Positions 1 to 8,210 of a stretch of 64,000 nt of DNA are shown here, in pieces. The first letter of the stretch is position 1. Each line of letters opens with the position of its first letter. The position numbers and the translations under genes are program-made. The notes beneath the pieces were generated by a model. It saw only the letters and a program-made list of their open reading frames with translations. It did not search any database and was not told where the DNA came from. Location of the stretch: positions 1 to 64,000 of the forward strand of contig CAXSAZ010000017.1 of NCBI GenBank assembly GCA_964235485.1. The letters are read 5' to 3'. Source of the stretch: CAHJXG01 sp964235485 (GTDB lineage Bacteria > Pseudomonadota > Alphaproteobacteria > Acetobacterales > Acetobacteraceae).

Positions 1-19
1 CCAAGCCGCCGCCCAACGC

Positions 20-256
20 TCACATCTGAAACGAACTATGCAACTGTAATGTTAGGCTGTCTAGCCAAACGTAGGCATCTCCCGCAACCGCGCTCGCCAC
101 ATTGGCAAATTTCTTATCATCACCGCGCTGCAGCTCTCCTGAGATGATTACGGTCGGTAAGGCATCAGAGCTTCTAACGGTTTCAACAATTGCGGCGTGA
201 GCTTCCAACATTCCGACTATAATAAGGCTGAGGGTTGCGAGCACTAACTGATTCAT
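20..256 (-). CDS. Small secreted protein, likely N-terminal part of a ClpP-like periplasmic protein
   Basis: The 78-codon frame starts with a secretion signal: a hydrophobic stretch at about residues 4-15 followed by an Ala-rich region (EAHAA). The segment ISGELQRGDDKKFANVAS and the later VWLDS resemble the opening of periplasmic ClpP-like proteins (COG3904 type), where the text normally continues as LDSPGG. Here the frame ends 13 codons after LDS. Just past the stop, at the window edge, the same frame reads ALGGGL, so a short insertion may have disrupted the gene. Base composition is much more AT-rich than the neighbours, which suggests transfer. Family assignment is tentative and based on a short match. 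Confidence 0.4.
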   Translation of the reverse strand: MNQLVLATLSLIIVGMLEAHAAIVETVRSSDALPTVIISGELQRGDDKKFANVASAVAGDAYVWLDSLTLQLHSSFQM

Positions 257-272
257 CTGCTTTTCGTCTATG

Positions 273-290
273 CATTGCGTTGACGCAATG
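273..290. promoter_or_regulatory. Small palindrome upstream of the secreted protein gene
   Basis: CATTGCG at 273-279 and CGCAATG at 284-290 form a perfect 7-bp inverted repeat with a 4-base spacer. It lies 17 bases upstream of the start at 256 in an AT-rich stretch. It could be an operator or a small hairpin; nothing else identifies it. Confidence 0.3.
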
Positions 291-358
291 TATCATTGTC
301 GAGCTGTATGAGCAGTGTCAGGAATAATGAATAATTGCTTAGAACCGCGGTTTGCGAG

Positions 359-385
359 AAAAGCTCGTAGCCCGGTGGCGCTACG
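359..385 (-). terminator. Possible terminator of the M14 hydrolase gene
   Basis: Overlapping the stop codon at 381, CGTAGC (366-371) and GCTACG (380-385) can pair around an 8-base loop. On the minus strand the hairpin is followed by a short run of four T (359-362). The stem is only 6 bp, so this is a weak call. Confidence 0.35.
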
Positions 386-1496
386 ATCCAAGTAGTAGTC
401 CGACTCGACCAGCCTCCTTGCCCGCGATCTTGGCAACGCTGCGCCCGGCCGCGATGAACCGCGCGGACTCCTGGGCGAACAACACCCCGGCAAAGCGGGC
501 GCGCAACGGCGCCACGGTGCCGGACGCGGGGTCGATGACCTCTGCCACCAAGTCGCCTGGCGCGATATCGTCCCCCACCGCACGGCGCGGCACCAGTACG
601 CCCGCCATGGGCGCAACCAAAAACTCGGCGTCGGCAAGGTTCGTGGCCGCGCAGCGCATCGGGGGCAGGGCAGGGGCCGGGCCGTCGATGGCGCCGGCCA
701 GCACGGCGGCGGCCAGCAACGCGTCGGCATCAGCCGCCGCCAGCGCGTGGCTCACGTCGGCCTCGCCCCGCAGCTCCACCGTGACGGCGCAGCAGGCCAG
801 CGGGACCGGGTGCCCGGGAAAGCGGGCCTGGAGATCGAGCCAGGGGGCGCTGCACGCCTCGTCGAACGGATGCCCGCCGGACTCTGACGCCAGCAGCAGC
901 GCCCGTGCGCCGAGCAGCGCCGCCAACGGCCCCACCCGGTCCGCCAGTGGCGTCAGGGTGTAAAGGTGTACCGCGCCCTCGTTCTCGCAATGCAGGTCGA
1001 GCACCAGGTCGGCGTCGAGCGCCAGGCCGAGCAGCAGGCGTTTCAGGTACTCCGCCGGGGTGGCCGCGTCCGACTCAGCGTTGGCACGAAGCAGGGCCGC
1101 GCGGATCAGCGCCGTGTTGCCCGCGGCGTCGCCGGTCAGCCGGTCGGCGACGGCCCCGGCCACGCCGTCGGCCAAGGCGGGGTAGCCGCGGTTGAAGTTG
1201 ATCCCGTCCGCCAGGTCGAACCGCCCGAGCAGGCCGCCCATCACCCGCTGCGACAGGCCGATGGGGTTCGCCACCGGCACCACGACGACCTCGCCCACGA
1301 CCCGGCCCACGTCGGCCTCCGCTTGCAACAGGCCCATCAGGTGGTGTGCCACGAGCATCCCCGGCGGCTCGTCCGCGTGCAGCCCGGCCTGTACGTACAC
1401 CTTGGGCCGCGCGCCGGGCCGCCCGAACCGCCGCACCGTCAGCGCCTGCGCCGTGCCCGGCGCCGTGCCGCCAATCGGCAGGCTGTCCGCCATCAC
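381..1496 (-). CDS. Succinylglutamate desuccinylase/aspartoacylase family zinc hydrolase (M14 type)
   Basis: This 371-aa protein belongs to the AstE/AspA branch of the M14 metallocarboxypeptidase fold, whose members cleave N-acyl amino acids. The zinc site is visible: GLHADEPPG near residue 40 gives the first His and the Glu, and LDLHCEN near residue 168 gives the second His. Length fits the family. Its start overlaps the end of the upstream transglutaminase-DUF2126 gene by 4 bases, so the two are translationally coupled and probably act in one process, perhaps peptide or amide processing. The substrate cannot be told from sequence, and true AstE/arginine catabolism genes are absent nearby, so that specific function is not claimed. 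Confidence 0.8.
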   Translation of the reverse strand: MMADSLPIGGTAPGTAQALTVRRFGRPGARPKVYVQAGLHADEPPGMLVAHHLMGLLQAEADVGRVVGEVVVVPVANPIGLSQRVMGGLLGRFDLADGINFNRGYPALADGVAGAVADRLTGDAAGNTALIRAALLRANAESDAATPAEYLKRLLLGLALDADLVLDLHCENEGAVHLYTLTPLADRVGPLAALLGARALLLASESGGHPFDEACSAPWLDLQARFPGHPVPLACCAVTVELRGEADVSHALAAADADALLAAAVLAGAIDGPAPALPPMRCAATNLADAEFLVAPMAGVLVPRRAVGDDIAPGDLVAEVIDPASGTVAPLRARFAGVLFAQESARFIAAGRSVAKIAGKEAGRVGLLLGS

Positions 1497-4400
1497 GCGA
1501 CGGCGCGCAGGTCGAGTGTGCGCGGATGCTCCGGGGACAGGCTGACGGGCGGCTCCTCCATCGGACCCGGCGTGTGGCCGATGGGCAGGAAGCGGGCGCG
1601 GCGCCGGGCCTCCGCCTCGTTCGCGTTGACCGGGAAGGTGTCGTAGGAGCGCCCGCCGGGATGGGCGACGTGGTGCGACATGCCGCCCAGCGAGCGCCCG
1701 GTCCAGCGGTCATACACGTCGAACACCAGCGGCACCTGCGCCGCGATGTTGGGGTGCAGCGCCGCCGCCGGGTCCCAGGCCTTGAACCGCACGCCGCCCA
1801 CGAACTCGCCCTCCGTGTCGGTGGGACTGAGCGGCACGGCGGTGCCGTTGCAGGCCAGCACGAACCGCTCGGCCTCCCAGCCCGTCACCCGCGCCTGCAC
1901 CCGCTCCACGGAGCTATCGACATAGCGCACCGTGCCGCCGACGCCCGCGGTCTCCCCTAGCGCGTGCCAGGGTTCCAGCGCGTGGCGCAACTCGACGGTC
2001 GCGCCGTGCATCGCCACCTCGCCGATCACGGGGAAGCGGAACTCGAAATGCGGCACATACCAGGCGGGGTCCAGCTTGGTGCCGTAGGAGGACAATTCTT
2101 CAAGCGCGTCCAGCAGGTCTTGCCAAACGAAGTGCGGCAGCAGGAAGTCGTCGTGCACCCGGGTGCCCCAGCGCACCAGGCGACGCTCATACGGGAAGCG
2201 CCAGAAAGCGGCGACCGCGGCCCGCATCAGCAGCATCTGCGCCACCGACATGCGCGCGTGCGGCGGCATCTCGAAAGCGCGGAACTCGACGAGGCCGAGG
2301 CGCCCGGAGGAGCTGTCGGGCGAGTACAGCTTGTCGATGCAGAACTCGGTCCGGTGGGTGTTGCCGGTCATGTCGGTCAGGATGTTGCGCAGCATCCGGT
2401 CCACCTGCCACGGCTTCGGCTCAAGGCCCGGCCGGATGTGGCGGAAGGCGACTTCCAGCTCGCGCAGCGCGTCCTGCCGGGCCTCGTCGATGCGGGGGTG
2501 CTGGCTCATCGGGCCGATGAACAGGCCGCTGAACAGAAAGGACAGGCTCGGATGGTTGTGCCAGAAGCCGAGCAGGGATTTCAGCAGGTCCGGGCGGCGC
2601 AGGAACGGGCTGTCCTCCGGCGTCATCGCGCCCATGACGACGTGGTTGCCGCCGCCGGTGCCGACGTGGCGGCCATCGACCATGAACTTCTCGGCGGTGA
2701 GGCCGACGTGCCGCGCCTGCTCGTAAAGCTGCTCGGTGCGCGTCACCAGCTCGTCCCAGTTTTGCGCCGGGTGGATGTTGACCTCCATGACGCCGGGGTC
2801 GGGCGTGACGGAGAAGGTCAGCAGCCGGCGGTCATAGGACGCCTTGTAGCCTTCCAGCACGACGGGACGGCCGAGGTCGGCGGCGGTGGCCTCGATGGCG
2901 GCGACCAGCGCCAGCCAGTCCTCGGCCGCGGGCAGCGGCGGCAGATATATATAGAGCAGCCCGCCGCGCGCCTGCGCCGTCATGGCGACGCGGATGCCGC
3001 GCCCAGGGCGGCCGTCGCCGGGAGCGGCCAGCATTGCCTCCCGGGTCGGCAGCGGCCCCTGCTCCTCGAACGGGTCCGGCTCCGGCTCGTCCTCGATCTC
3101 CGAAGAATCGACCCAGGGCAGGCTGTTCAGCGGCAGCCGGACGCCCACGGACGAGTCGCCCGGCACCAGGAACAGCTTGCCTTCCCGCAGCACCCAGCGC
3201 TCGGTGGTCCAATGCCGCGCCCCGCGTCGCCCGCCGCGGCGCAGCGGCAGCACGCTGCCGACCGGCTGGTCCAGCCCTTGGTTGAACACCCGGATGATCC
3301 GGGCACGCTCCAGCGGGTCGCGGGACTCCGCCGCCTCCGCCACGATGTTGGCGGGCATCCGGGCCTCGCGCATCAGGAAATACGGCTGGTCCTCATAGGC
3401 GCGCAGCACGGCCTCGGGATCGACGCGCAGGCGCCTTGCCACCGCGAGGGCGAACTCGTGCGCCGCCTCGGCATCCGCGTCGCAAGCTGCGCTGCCCGGG
3501 GCGGTGTCGGGGTCCGCGAGCAGCGTCCGGTCCGACCACACCTCCTCGCCGTCCTGCCGCCAGGTCACGTTCAGCGCCCAGCGGGGCACCTGCTCGCCGG
3601 GGTAATGCTTGCCGATGCCATACTGCACCGCGGCGCCCGGCGCCCACAACGGCAGCAGACGCTGCAGCAGGCGCCCGGCCTCCCGCCGCTTGGTGGGACC
3701 CAGCGCATCAACGGTCCATTCCTTGCCCTCCGCGTCGTCGATGGACACGAAGGTCGGCTCCCCGCCCATGGTCAGCCGCAAATCCTCGGCGGCGAGCGTG
3801 CGGTCCACCTCCGCGCCCGCGGCCTGAATCGCCTGCCATTGCGCTTCGGTATAGGGCCGGGTGACGCGCGGCACCTCGTTGACGCGGGTGACTTTCATCT
3901 CGACGCCGAAGGTCGTGTCCGCCGGGTCCATTAGGCCGGAGATGGGCGCGGCGGAGGTCGGCTCGGGGCTGGCGGCAAGCGGGATATGCCCTTCGCCCGC
4001 CAAGAGGCCGGAGGTGGCATCGAGGCCGATCCAGCCGGCGCCGGGCAAATACGCCTCTGCCCAGGCGTGCAGGTCGGTGAAGTCGGCGCTCGGCCCTTCC
4101 GGCCCGGTCAGCGGCTTGATGTCGGGCGCCAACTGGATCAGGTAGCCGGACACGAAGCGGGCAGCGTAGCCCAGTTGGCGCAGCGCGTGCACCAAGAGCC
4201 AGGCGGAGTCCCGGCAGGACCCTTGGCGCTCGGCCAGCGTGCGTTCCGGGTCCCACACGCCCGGTTCCATGCGCACGATGTAGCCCACCCGCTCCTGCAC
4301 CCGGCGGTTCAGATCGACCAGCATGTCGATGGTCCGGCGCGGCGTGCGCGGCACCTCCGCCAGCAGCCCGGACAGCAGCGGGCCGGGCGGGTCCAGCCGG

Positions 4401-4753
4401 CGGAACGGCGCCATCTCCCCTTCCAGCACCGGATCGTAGCTGAACGGCCATTCCTCCGCTTCCGGCTCCAGGAAGAAGCCGAACGGGTTGATCGTGGCCA
4501 TGTCGGCGATGAGATCCACCGTGACCTCGAAATGCTTCACCAGTTCGGGAAACACCACGCGGGCCAGGAAATTGCCCTGGGGGTCCTGCTGCCAGTTGAC
4601 GAAGTGCGGCTCTGGCTTGACCGTCAGCGAATAGGACAGGATGGGCGTCCGGGTTTGCGGCGCCGGGCGCAGCCGGACCGTCTGCGGGCCGAGCCTCACC
4701 GGGCGGTCGTAGCGGTAGGTGGTCCGGTGCACCAGGGCGGCGTGGATGCTCAT
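1493..4753 (-). CDS. Transglutaminase-like protein with DUF2126 domain
   Basis: This 1086-aa protein has the standard two-part architecture. Residues 1 to about 300 form a bacterial transglutaminase-like N domain and core, with a Cys-His-Asp triad in GSCRDSAW (near 180), DLHAWAEAY and GLDATSG. The remainder is the large DUF2126 region with a conserved GGGNHV stretch. Related proteins are common in proteobacteria, usually beside an alpha-E protein and an ATP-grasp protein, and are thought to belong to a peptide-synthesis or modification system; those partners are not in this window. The gene sits downstream of a DUF3750 gene (103-bp gap) and overlaps the M14 hydrolase gene by 4 bases. The biochemical role of the family is unsettled. 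Confidence 0.88.
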   Translation of the reverse strand: MSIHAALVHRTTYRYDRPVRLGPQTVRLRPAPQTRTPILSYSLTVKPEPHFVNWQQDPQGNFLARVVFPELVKHFEVTVDLIADMATINPFGFFLEPEAEEWPFSYDPVLEGEMAPFRRLDPPGPLLSGLLAEVPRTPRRTIDMLVDLNRRVQERVGYIVRMEPGVWDPERTLAERQGSCRDSAWLLVHALRQLGYAARFVSGYLIQLAPDIKPLTGPEGPSADFTDLHAWAEAYLPGAGWIGLDATSGLLAGEGHIPLAASPEPTSAAPISGLMDPADTTFGVEMKVTRVNEVPRVTRPYTEAQWQAIQAAGAEVDRTLAAEDLRLTMGGEPTFVSIDDAEGKEWTVDALGPTKRREAGRLLQRLLPLWAPGAAVQYGIGKHYPGEQVPRWALNVTWRQDGEEVWSDRTLLADPDTAPGSAACDADAEAAHEFALAVARRLRVDPEAVLRAYEDQPYFLMREARMPANIVAEAAESRDPLERARIIRVFNQGLDQPVGSVLPLRRGGRRGARHWTTERWVLREGKLFLVPGDSSVGVRLPLNSLPWVDSSEIEDEPEPDPFEEQGPLPTREAMLAAPGDGRPGRGIRVAMTAQARGGLLYIYLPPLPAAEDWLALVAAIEATAADLGRPVVLEGYKASYDRRLLTFSVTPDPGVMEVNIHPAQNWDELVTRTEQLYEQARHVGLTAEKFMVDGRHVGTGGGNHVVMGAMTPEDSPFLRRPDLLKSLLGFWHNHPSLSFLFSGLFIGPMSQHPRIDEARQDALRELEVAFRHIRPGLEPKPWQVDRMLRNILTDMTGNTHRTEFCIDKLYSPDSSSGRLGLVEFRAFEMPPHARMSVAQMLLMRAAVAAFWRFPYERRLVRWGTRVHDDFLLPHFVWQDLLDALEELSSYGTKLDPAWYVPHFEFRFPVIGEVAMHGATVELRHALEPWHALGETAGVGGTVRYVDSSVERVQARVTGWEAERFVLACNGTAVPLSPTDTEGEFVGGVRFKAWDPAAALHPNIAAQVPLVFDVYDRWTGRSLGGMSHHVAHPGGRSYDTFPVNANEAEARRRARFLPIGHTPGPMEEPPVSLSPEHPRTLDLRAVA

Positions 4754-4856
4754 GCGGGGCGGGCCATGACGGGGTGAAGCTCCGTTGTGTGCAGCGCAAC
4801 AGCATTGCCGTCCCGGAGCGGGGGCGCAAGGCCCGCGTCGGCCCCCGCGTCGGCCG

Positions 4857-5630
4857 TTACGGCTGGGTCGCCATGGCGTGCGGCACCGTGCGCGGCAAGC
4901 CGATCCGCCCCAGCCCGGGCAGCTTGATCCCCGGGCGCTGCACGTCCAGCCCGGCGACCGCGCCCAGGATGTTCAGCTCGACCCCCTCCACCCATCCGAC
5001 CGTCAGCCCGGCATAGCCGCCCAAGCTCAGCCGCAGCCCGGTGCGGGACGGGGTGATGCGCAGCCAGCGCCCGTCATACGGGTAGTCCTTGCCGATCGCT
5101 GTGGGCGGCAGCACCGCCTGGATTCCCGGCACCGCATCCAGCACGGCGGCGACGAAGGTGTTGGAGTTCGGACCCGGCCAGGCGCGGTAGTCGCCCTGGT
5201 TGCGGTAGGCATAGGCCGCGATGGCCGCCTGCATGGGCGGGATCAGCGCCGCCGCGGCGTCCCCGTCCGCTGCGAACACCACCAGCGGGGTGCGGCCGAA
5301 CCAGCGCCCGTCCGCCACGAACCCGTTGACCCGGATCGGGTCGCCCCAGGCCGTGTAGTCATAGCGGGTATAGGCGCTGTCGCCTTCCGGCTTGAACACG
5401 ATCCAGCAATGGGTGGCGAAGATGCCGCGCCACCGCACCGTCTGCGCGGCGAACACCCGCACCGCCGCCGGGCGTCCGGGATTGGCGGGCAGCAGCCCGG
5501 CGCTGGACCGGTCCGCGGTCTGCCATTCCCCGCCGGAGCCGTCCCAATAGTACCGGGCCGCGGCGATGCTCAACGGCAGGAGGAACAGCAGGGCGAACAA
5601 CAGCAGAAAGGTCTTCAGGGCGGCAAGCAC
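4857..5630 (-). CDS. DUF3750 domain-containing membrane-anchored protein
   Basis: This 257-aa protein has an N-terminal membrane segment (LLLFALLFLLPLSIAAARYY) and then a DUF3750-type region with FATHCWIVFKP, a Trp-rich start and SNTFVAAVLDAVPGI. The open frame runs far upstream without a stop, but hydrophobic and family-like sequence begins at a GTG at 5630, which I take as the start; no strong ribosome binding site is visible, so the start is uncertain. It is divergent from the glycosyltransferase at 5775 and lies directly upstream of the transglutaminase-DUF2126 gene on the same strand. The function of DUF3750 is unknown. The conserved His-Cys-Trp element is compatible with a papain/NlpC-like fold, but that is inference. 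Confidence 0.75.
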   Translation of the reverse strand: MLAALKTFLLLFALLFLLPLSIAAARYYWDGSGGEWQTADRSSAGLLPANPGRPAAVRVFAAQTVRWRGIFATHCWIVFKPEGDSAYTRYDYTAWGDPIRVNGFVADGRWFGRTPLVVFAADGDAAAALIPPMQAAIAAYAYRNQGDYRAWPGPNSNTFVAAVLDAVPGIQAVLPPTAIGKDYPYDGRWLRITPSRTGLRLSLGGYAGLTVGWVEGVELNILGAVAGLDVQRPGIKLPGLGRIGLPRTVPHAMATQP

Positions 5631-5774
5631 GAGGGCGAAATGAGGTGCTGGCGCGGAATGTGCAACCCGCCCCGACGCGCCAGCCGTCCGTTGCGTGTTC
5701 GTTCTGTTGATGACATGATCCGGGGTGCCGCCGCCCGGCATGAGGCCGCATCGACCCGATGGAAGGAGCCGCCG

Positions 5775-6983
5775 TTGCGCGTCCTGTTCCTGCACCAGAA
5801 CGCGCCGGGCCAGTTCCGCCACCTGGCCCCGCATCTCGCCGCCGACCCGGCCAACGAGGTGGCGTTCCTGGGCGAGCGCCGCGTCGCCGGCCCCGGCCGG
5901 GTCCGCTGGCTGCGCTACCCCGCGCCCGAGCCGCCGGGGGCCGCGACCCACCATTACCTGCATCGCATGGAGGGCAACGTGCGCCGGGGGCAGGCCGTGG
6001 TGCGGGCGTGCCTCGACCTCCGCGCCGAGGGCTTCACCCCGGACGTGGTGGTGGCGCACGCCGGGTGGGGGGAAACGATGTTCCTGCGCGACGTGCTGCC
6101 GCGGGCCGCCATCCTGTCCTATTGCGAGATGTTCTACCGCGGCGAGGGGCAGGACACCGGCTACCTGCCGGAAACGGCGCTGGACCTCGACGGGCGCTGC
6201 CGGCTGCGGGTGTGGAACGCGGACCTGCTGACCGCGCTGGACCTGATGGACCGCGGGATCGCGCCGACCGCGTGGCAGCGGGCGCAGCACCCGGCCCCCT
6301 ACCAGCCACGCATCGCCGTCGTGCATGACGGGGTGGACACCGCGGAGGTTGCGCCGGACCCGCGCGCCCGGTTCGCCTTGCGGGACGGGCGGGTGCTGAC
6401 GCCGGGGGACGAGGTCGTGACCTTTGTTGCCCGCCACCTGGAGCCGGTGCGCGGCTTCACCGTGCTGATGCGCGCCTTGCCCGCCCTGCTGCGCCGCCGG
6501 CCCGGCGCGCAGGTGGTCATCTGCGGCGAGGACGGGGTGAGCTACGGCCGCCCGCCGCCGGACGGCGGGACCTGGGGCGCGGCGATGCTGCGGGAGGTGC
6601 CGGTCGATCCCGCCCGCGTCCATTTCACCGGCCGCCTCGCCCGGCGGGACTACCTGGCGCTGCTGCAGGTGTCCGCGCTGCACCTTTACCTGACGGTGCC
6701 CTTCGTCCTGTCGTGGTCCTGCGTCGAGGCGTTGGCCGCCGGGTGCCTGTTGCTCGGCTCGGACGTGGCGCCGGTGCGGGAGGTGCTGCAGGACGGGGTG
6801 AACGGCTTCCTGGTCGAAGGGCGCGACCCGGAAGCGGTGGCAAGCCGGGCCGCGGACCTGCTGGCCCACCGGGCGTCGCTCGGCCCGGTGCGGGACCGCG
6901 CCCGCGCTTTGGCGGTGCAGCGTTTCGACCTGCGCGGCTGCCTCCGGCACCAGTCGCGCATTATCCAGGAAATGGTGCCGTAA
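5775..6983 (+). CDS. Glycosyltransferase family 4 protein
   Basis: This is a 402-aa GT-B fold sugar transferase. It opens with LRVLFLHQNAPGQFRHLAPH, the usual N-terminal Rossmann strand of this group. The C-terminal nucleotide-sugar half has VVTFVARHLEPVRGF, VHFTGRLARRDYLALLQVS and the donor-binding SWSCVEALAAGCLLLGSDVAPVRE, where E of SCVEALA is the usual catalytic-site Glu. The longer upstream frame is spurious: a TTG at 5775 is preceded by GGAAGGAG at 5761-5768, 6 bases away, and the protein begins there. It heads the glycan/type I secretion region but is separated from the RTX gene by 390 bp. Acceptor and donor sugars are unknown. Confidence 0.85.
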   Translation: MRVLFLHQNAPGQFRHLAPHLAADPANEVAFLGERRVAGPGRVRWLRYPAPEPPGAATHHYLHRMEGNVRRGQAVVRACLDLRAEGFTPDVVVAHAGWGETMFLRDVLPRAAILSYCEMFYRGEGQDTGYLPETALDLDGRCRLRVWNADLLTALDLMDRGIAPTAWQRAQHPAPYQPRIAVVHDGVDTAEVAPDPRARFALRDGRVLTPGDEVVTFVARHLEPVRGFTVLMRALPALLRRRPGAQVVICGEDGVSYGRPPPDGGTWGAAMLREVPVDPARVHFTGRLARRDYLALLQVSALHLYLTVPFVLSWSCVEALAAGCLLLGSDVAPVREVLQDGVNGFLVEGRDPEAVASRAADLLAHRASLGPVRDRARALAVQRFDLRGCLRHQSRIIQEMVP

Positions 6984-7373
6984 GGCTGCGCGCCGCAGCC
7001 CTGAACCGGGTCGAGAGCGGACCGGGCCTGCTGCACCTCGGCCGCCGCTGCCCGCGGTGACCGAGGGCGCAAACAACGACCCCGCCGTCGTCAACGACCG
7101 CGCCTTGCCTGAAGCAAGCGCCGGGACGGGGCTGCGCCGCCCTGTTGCGCCGCGCAAATCCGGCGTTGCTTCCGCGTCAATTCGGCCCGCGTCCGGCGGC
7201 CACAGTGAAATGGCCGCTATTTGGCCGTGGATTTTGGCCCGCCAGGATCAATTGTTAATCAATCGAAAAGATCAAGTCGAAGTAGAGTTGACGAATTCGT
7301 GAGAGAGCAGGTAACTTGTGGGCGTCGGACGTTTGCAAGCAGTCCCAGCGCAGCCCTAAAACAGGAGATCGAG
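6984..7373 (+). other. 390-bp intergenic region with the RTX gene promoter
   Basis: A 7-bp hairpin (GGCTGCG at 6984-6990, CGCAGCC at 6994-7000) directly follows the glycosyltransferase stop but lacks a T run. The next 200 bases are GC-rich with no convincing gene; an 81-codon frame at 7057-7302 has no recognisable features. From about 7230 the sequence turns AT-rich and holds the promoter described separately. Confidence 0.5.
7288..7317 (+). promoter_or_regulatory. Sigma-70-like promoter for the RTX protein gene
   Basis: TTGACG at 7288-7293 and TAACTT at 7312-7317 are separated by 18 bases, in the only AT-rich stretch between the two genes. Transcription would begin near 7324 and give a leader of about 50 bases before the ATG at 7374. 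Confidence 0.5.
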
Positions 7374-8129
7374 ATGGCGACGATACCCGGTGGCAGTTTC
7401 ATTGTAGATACGACAAATCACGCCATGCTGTCCGGCACTGCCGGCGATGACCAATTCTTCATGACCCATAATTTCAATGCCGTCAGCGGCGGCAACGGCG
7501 ACGACTTTTTTAATCTGCTCGGCCACCACAACTCGGTCGATGGCGGATCGGGGCAAGACTCCATCTCCGATGAGGGCCACCACAACATCCTGAGCGGCGG
7601 CGCCGGGGACGACCTGATTGCAACGGAAGGGTCGGGCCATGACAGCTTGCTCGGCGGCGCCGGCAGCGACACGTTGATCGCAGGCGGCAACCACAACGTC
7701 CTCAGCGGCGGCAGCGGCAACGACTACCTGCAAGGCGGGACCGGCCACGACACGTTGATCGGCGGCGATGGCCGGGACACCCTGCACGCCGGCAGCGGGG
7801 ACGAGATGCTGATCGGCGGCTCCGGCCACACCACCATGATGTCGGGCGCGGGCAACGACACCATGATCGGCGGCGGCGGCCAGGACACGTTCGTGTTCAA
7901 CAGCAACGGCGGCCAGAACGTCGTGATGGGCTTCCACCAGGGCGACATCCTGCAGATCCAGCAGAACATCAACGGCCTTTCGATCAACTCCGCCGCCGAT
8001 GTCGCCTCGCATGTCCAGGACCATGGCGGCAACGCCGTCATCACGCTGGGTAACGAGACGATCACCCTGGTCGGCGTGAAGGCCGAGGACATCCACAACA
8101 ACCCGTCGGGCTACTTCACGATCCACTAA
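7374..8129 (+). CDS. RTX-type calcium-binding protein, probable type I secretion substrate
   Basis: This is a 251-aa glycine-aspartate-rich protein. From about residue 20 to 175 it is built of RTX-like repeats (GGAGDDLI, GGSGNDYLQGG, GGDGRDTLHAG, GGGGQDTFVF) that fold as calcium-binding beta rolls. Many turns carry His pairs or singles (GHHNSVDGG, GHHNILSGG, GNHNVLSGG, GHDTLIGG), which is unusual. The last 75 residues (VVMGFHQGDILQI to GYFTIH) look like the C-terminal uncleaved secretion region of type I substrates. The start is the ATG at 7374 with AGGAG just upstream, rather than the longer frame. It lacks any catalytic domain, so it is probably structural or metal-binding. The secretion apparatus is encoded downstream at 17813-22561. 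Confidence 0.85.
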   Translation: MATIPGGSFIVDTTNHAMLSGTAGDDQFFMTHNFNAVSGGNGDDFFNLLGHHNSVDGGSGQDSISDEGHHNILSGGAGDDLIATEGSGHDSLLGGAGSDTLIAGGNHNVLSGGSGNDYLQGGTGHDTLIGGDGRDTLHAGSGDEMLIGGSGHTTMMSGAGNDTMIGGGGQDTFVFNSNGGQNVVMGFHQGDILQIQQNINGLSINSAADVASHVQDHGGNAVITLGNETITLVGVKAEDIHNNPSGYFTIH

Positions 8130-8148
8130 GCCTTCAGCCCATGACGAC

Positions 8149-8185
8149 CCGGGGCCGCGACGCCAGGCGGCCCCGGACTTTTTTT
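8149..8185 (+). terminator. Rho-independent terminator after the RTX gene
   Basis: CCGGGGCCGC (8149-8158) pairs with GCGGCCCCGG (8167-8176) as a perfect 10-bp stem with an 8-base loop, followed by seven T at 8179-8185. It sits 25 bases before the next start (8211), so the downstream operon is probably expressed at a lower level by read-through or from a separate promoter. Confidence 0.9.
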
Positions 8186-8210
8186 GACCGCCAGTTCCAG
8201 GAGCCCGGCC

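Noticed and set aside
1964..3934. A 656-codon plus-strand frame opposite the DUF2126 gene
   Set aside because: It lies wholly antisense to a well-supported gene, reads as His/Arg/Gly-rich shadow sequence and has no family motifs.
6984..7000. A 7-bp hairpin right after the first glycosyltransferase
   Set aside because: No T run follows and the stem is short; not enough for a terminator call.
5631..7157. Upstream extension of the DUF3750 frame on the minus strand
   Set aside because: It is antisense to the glycosyltransferase; family-like sequence begins only at about 5630.
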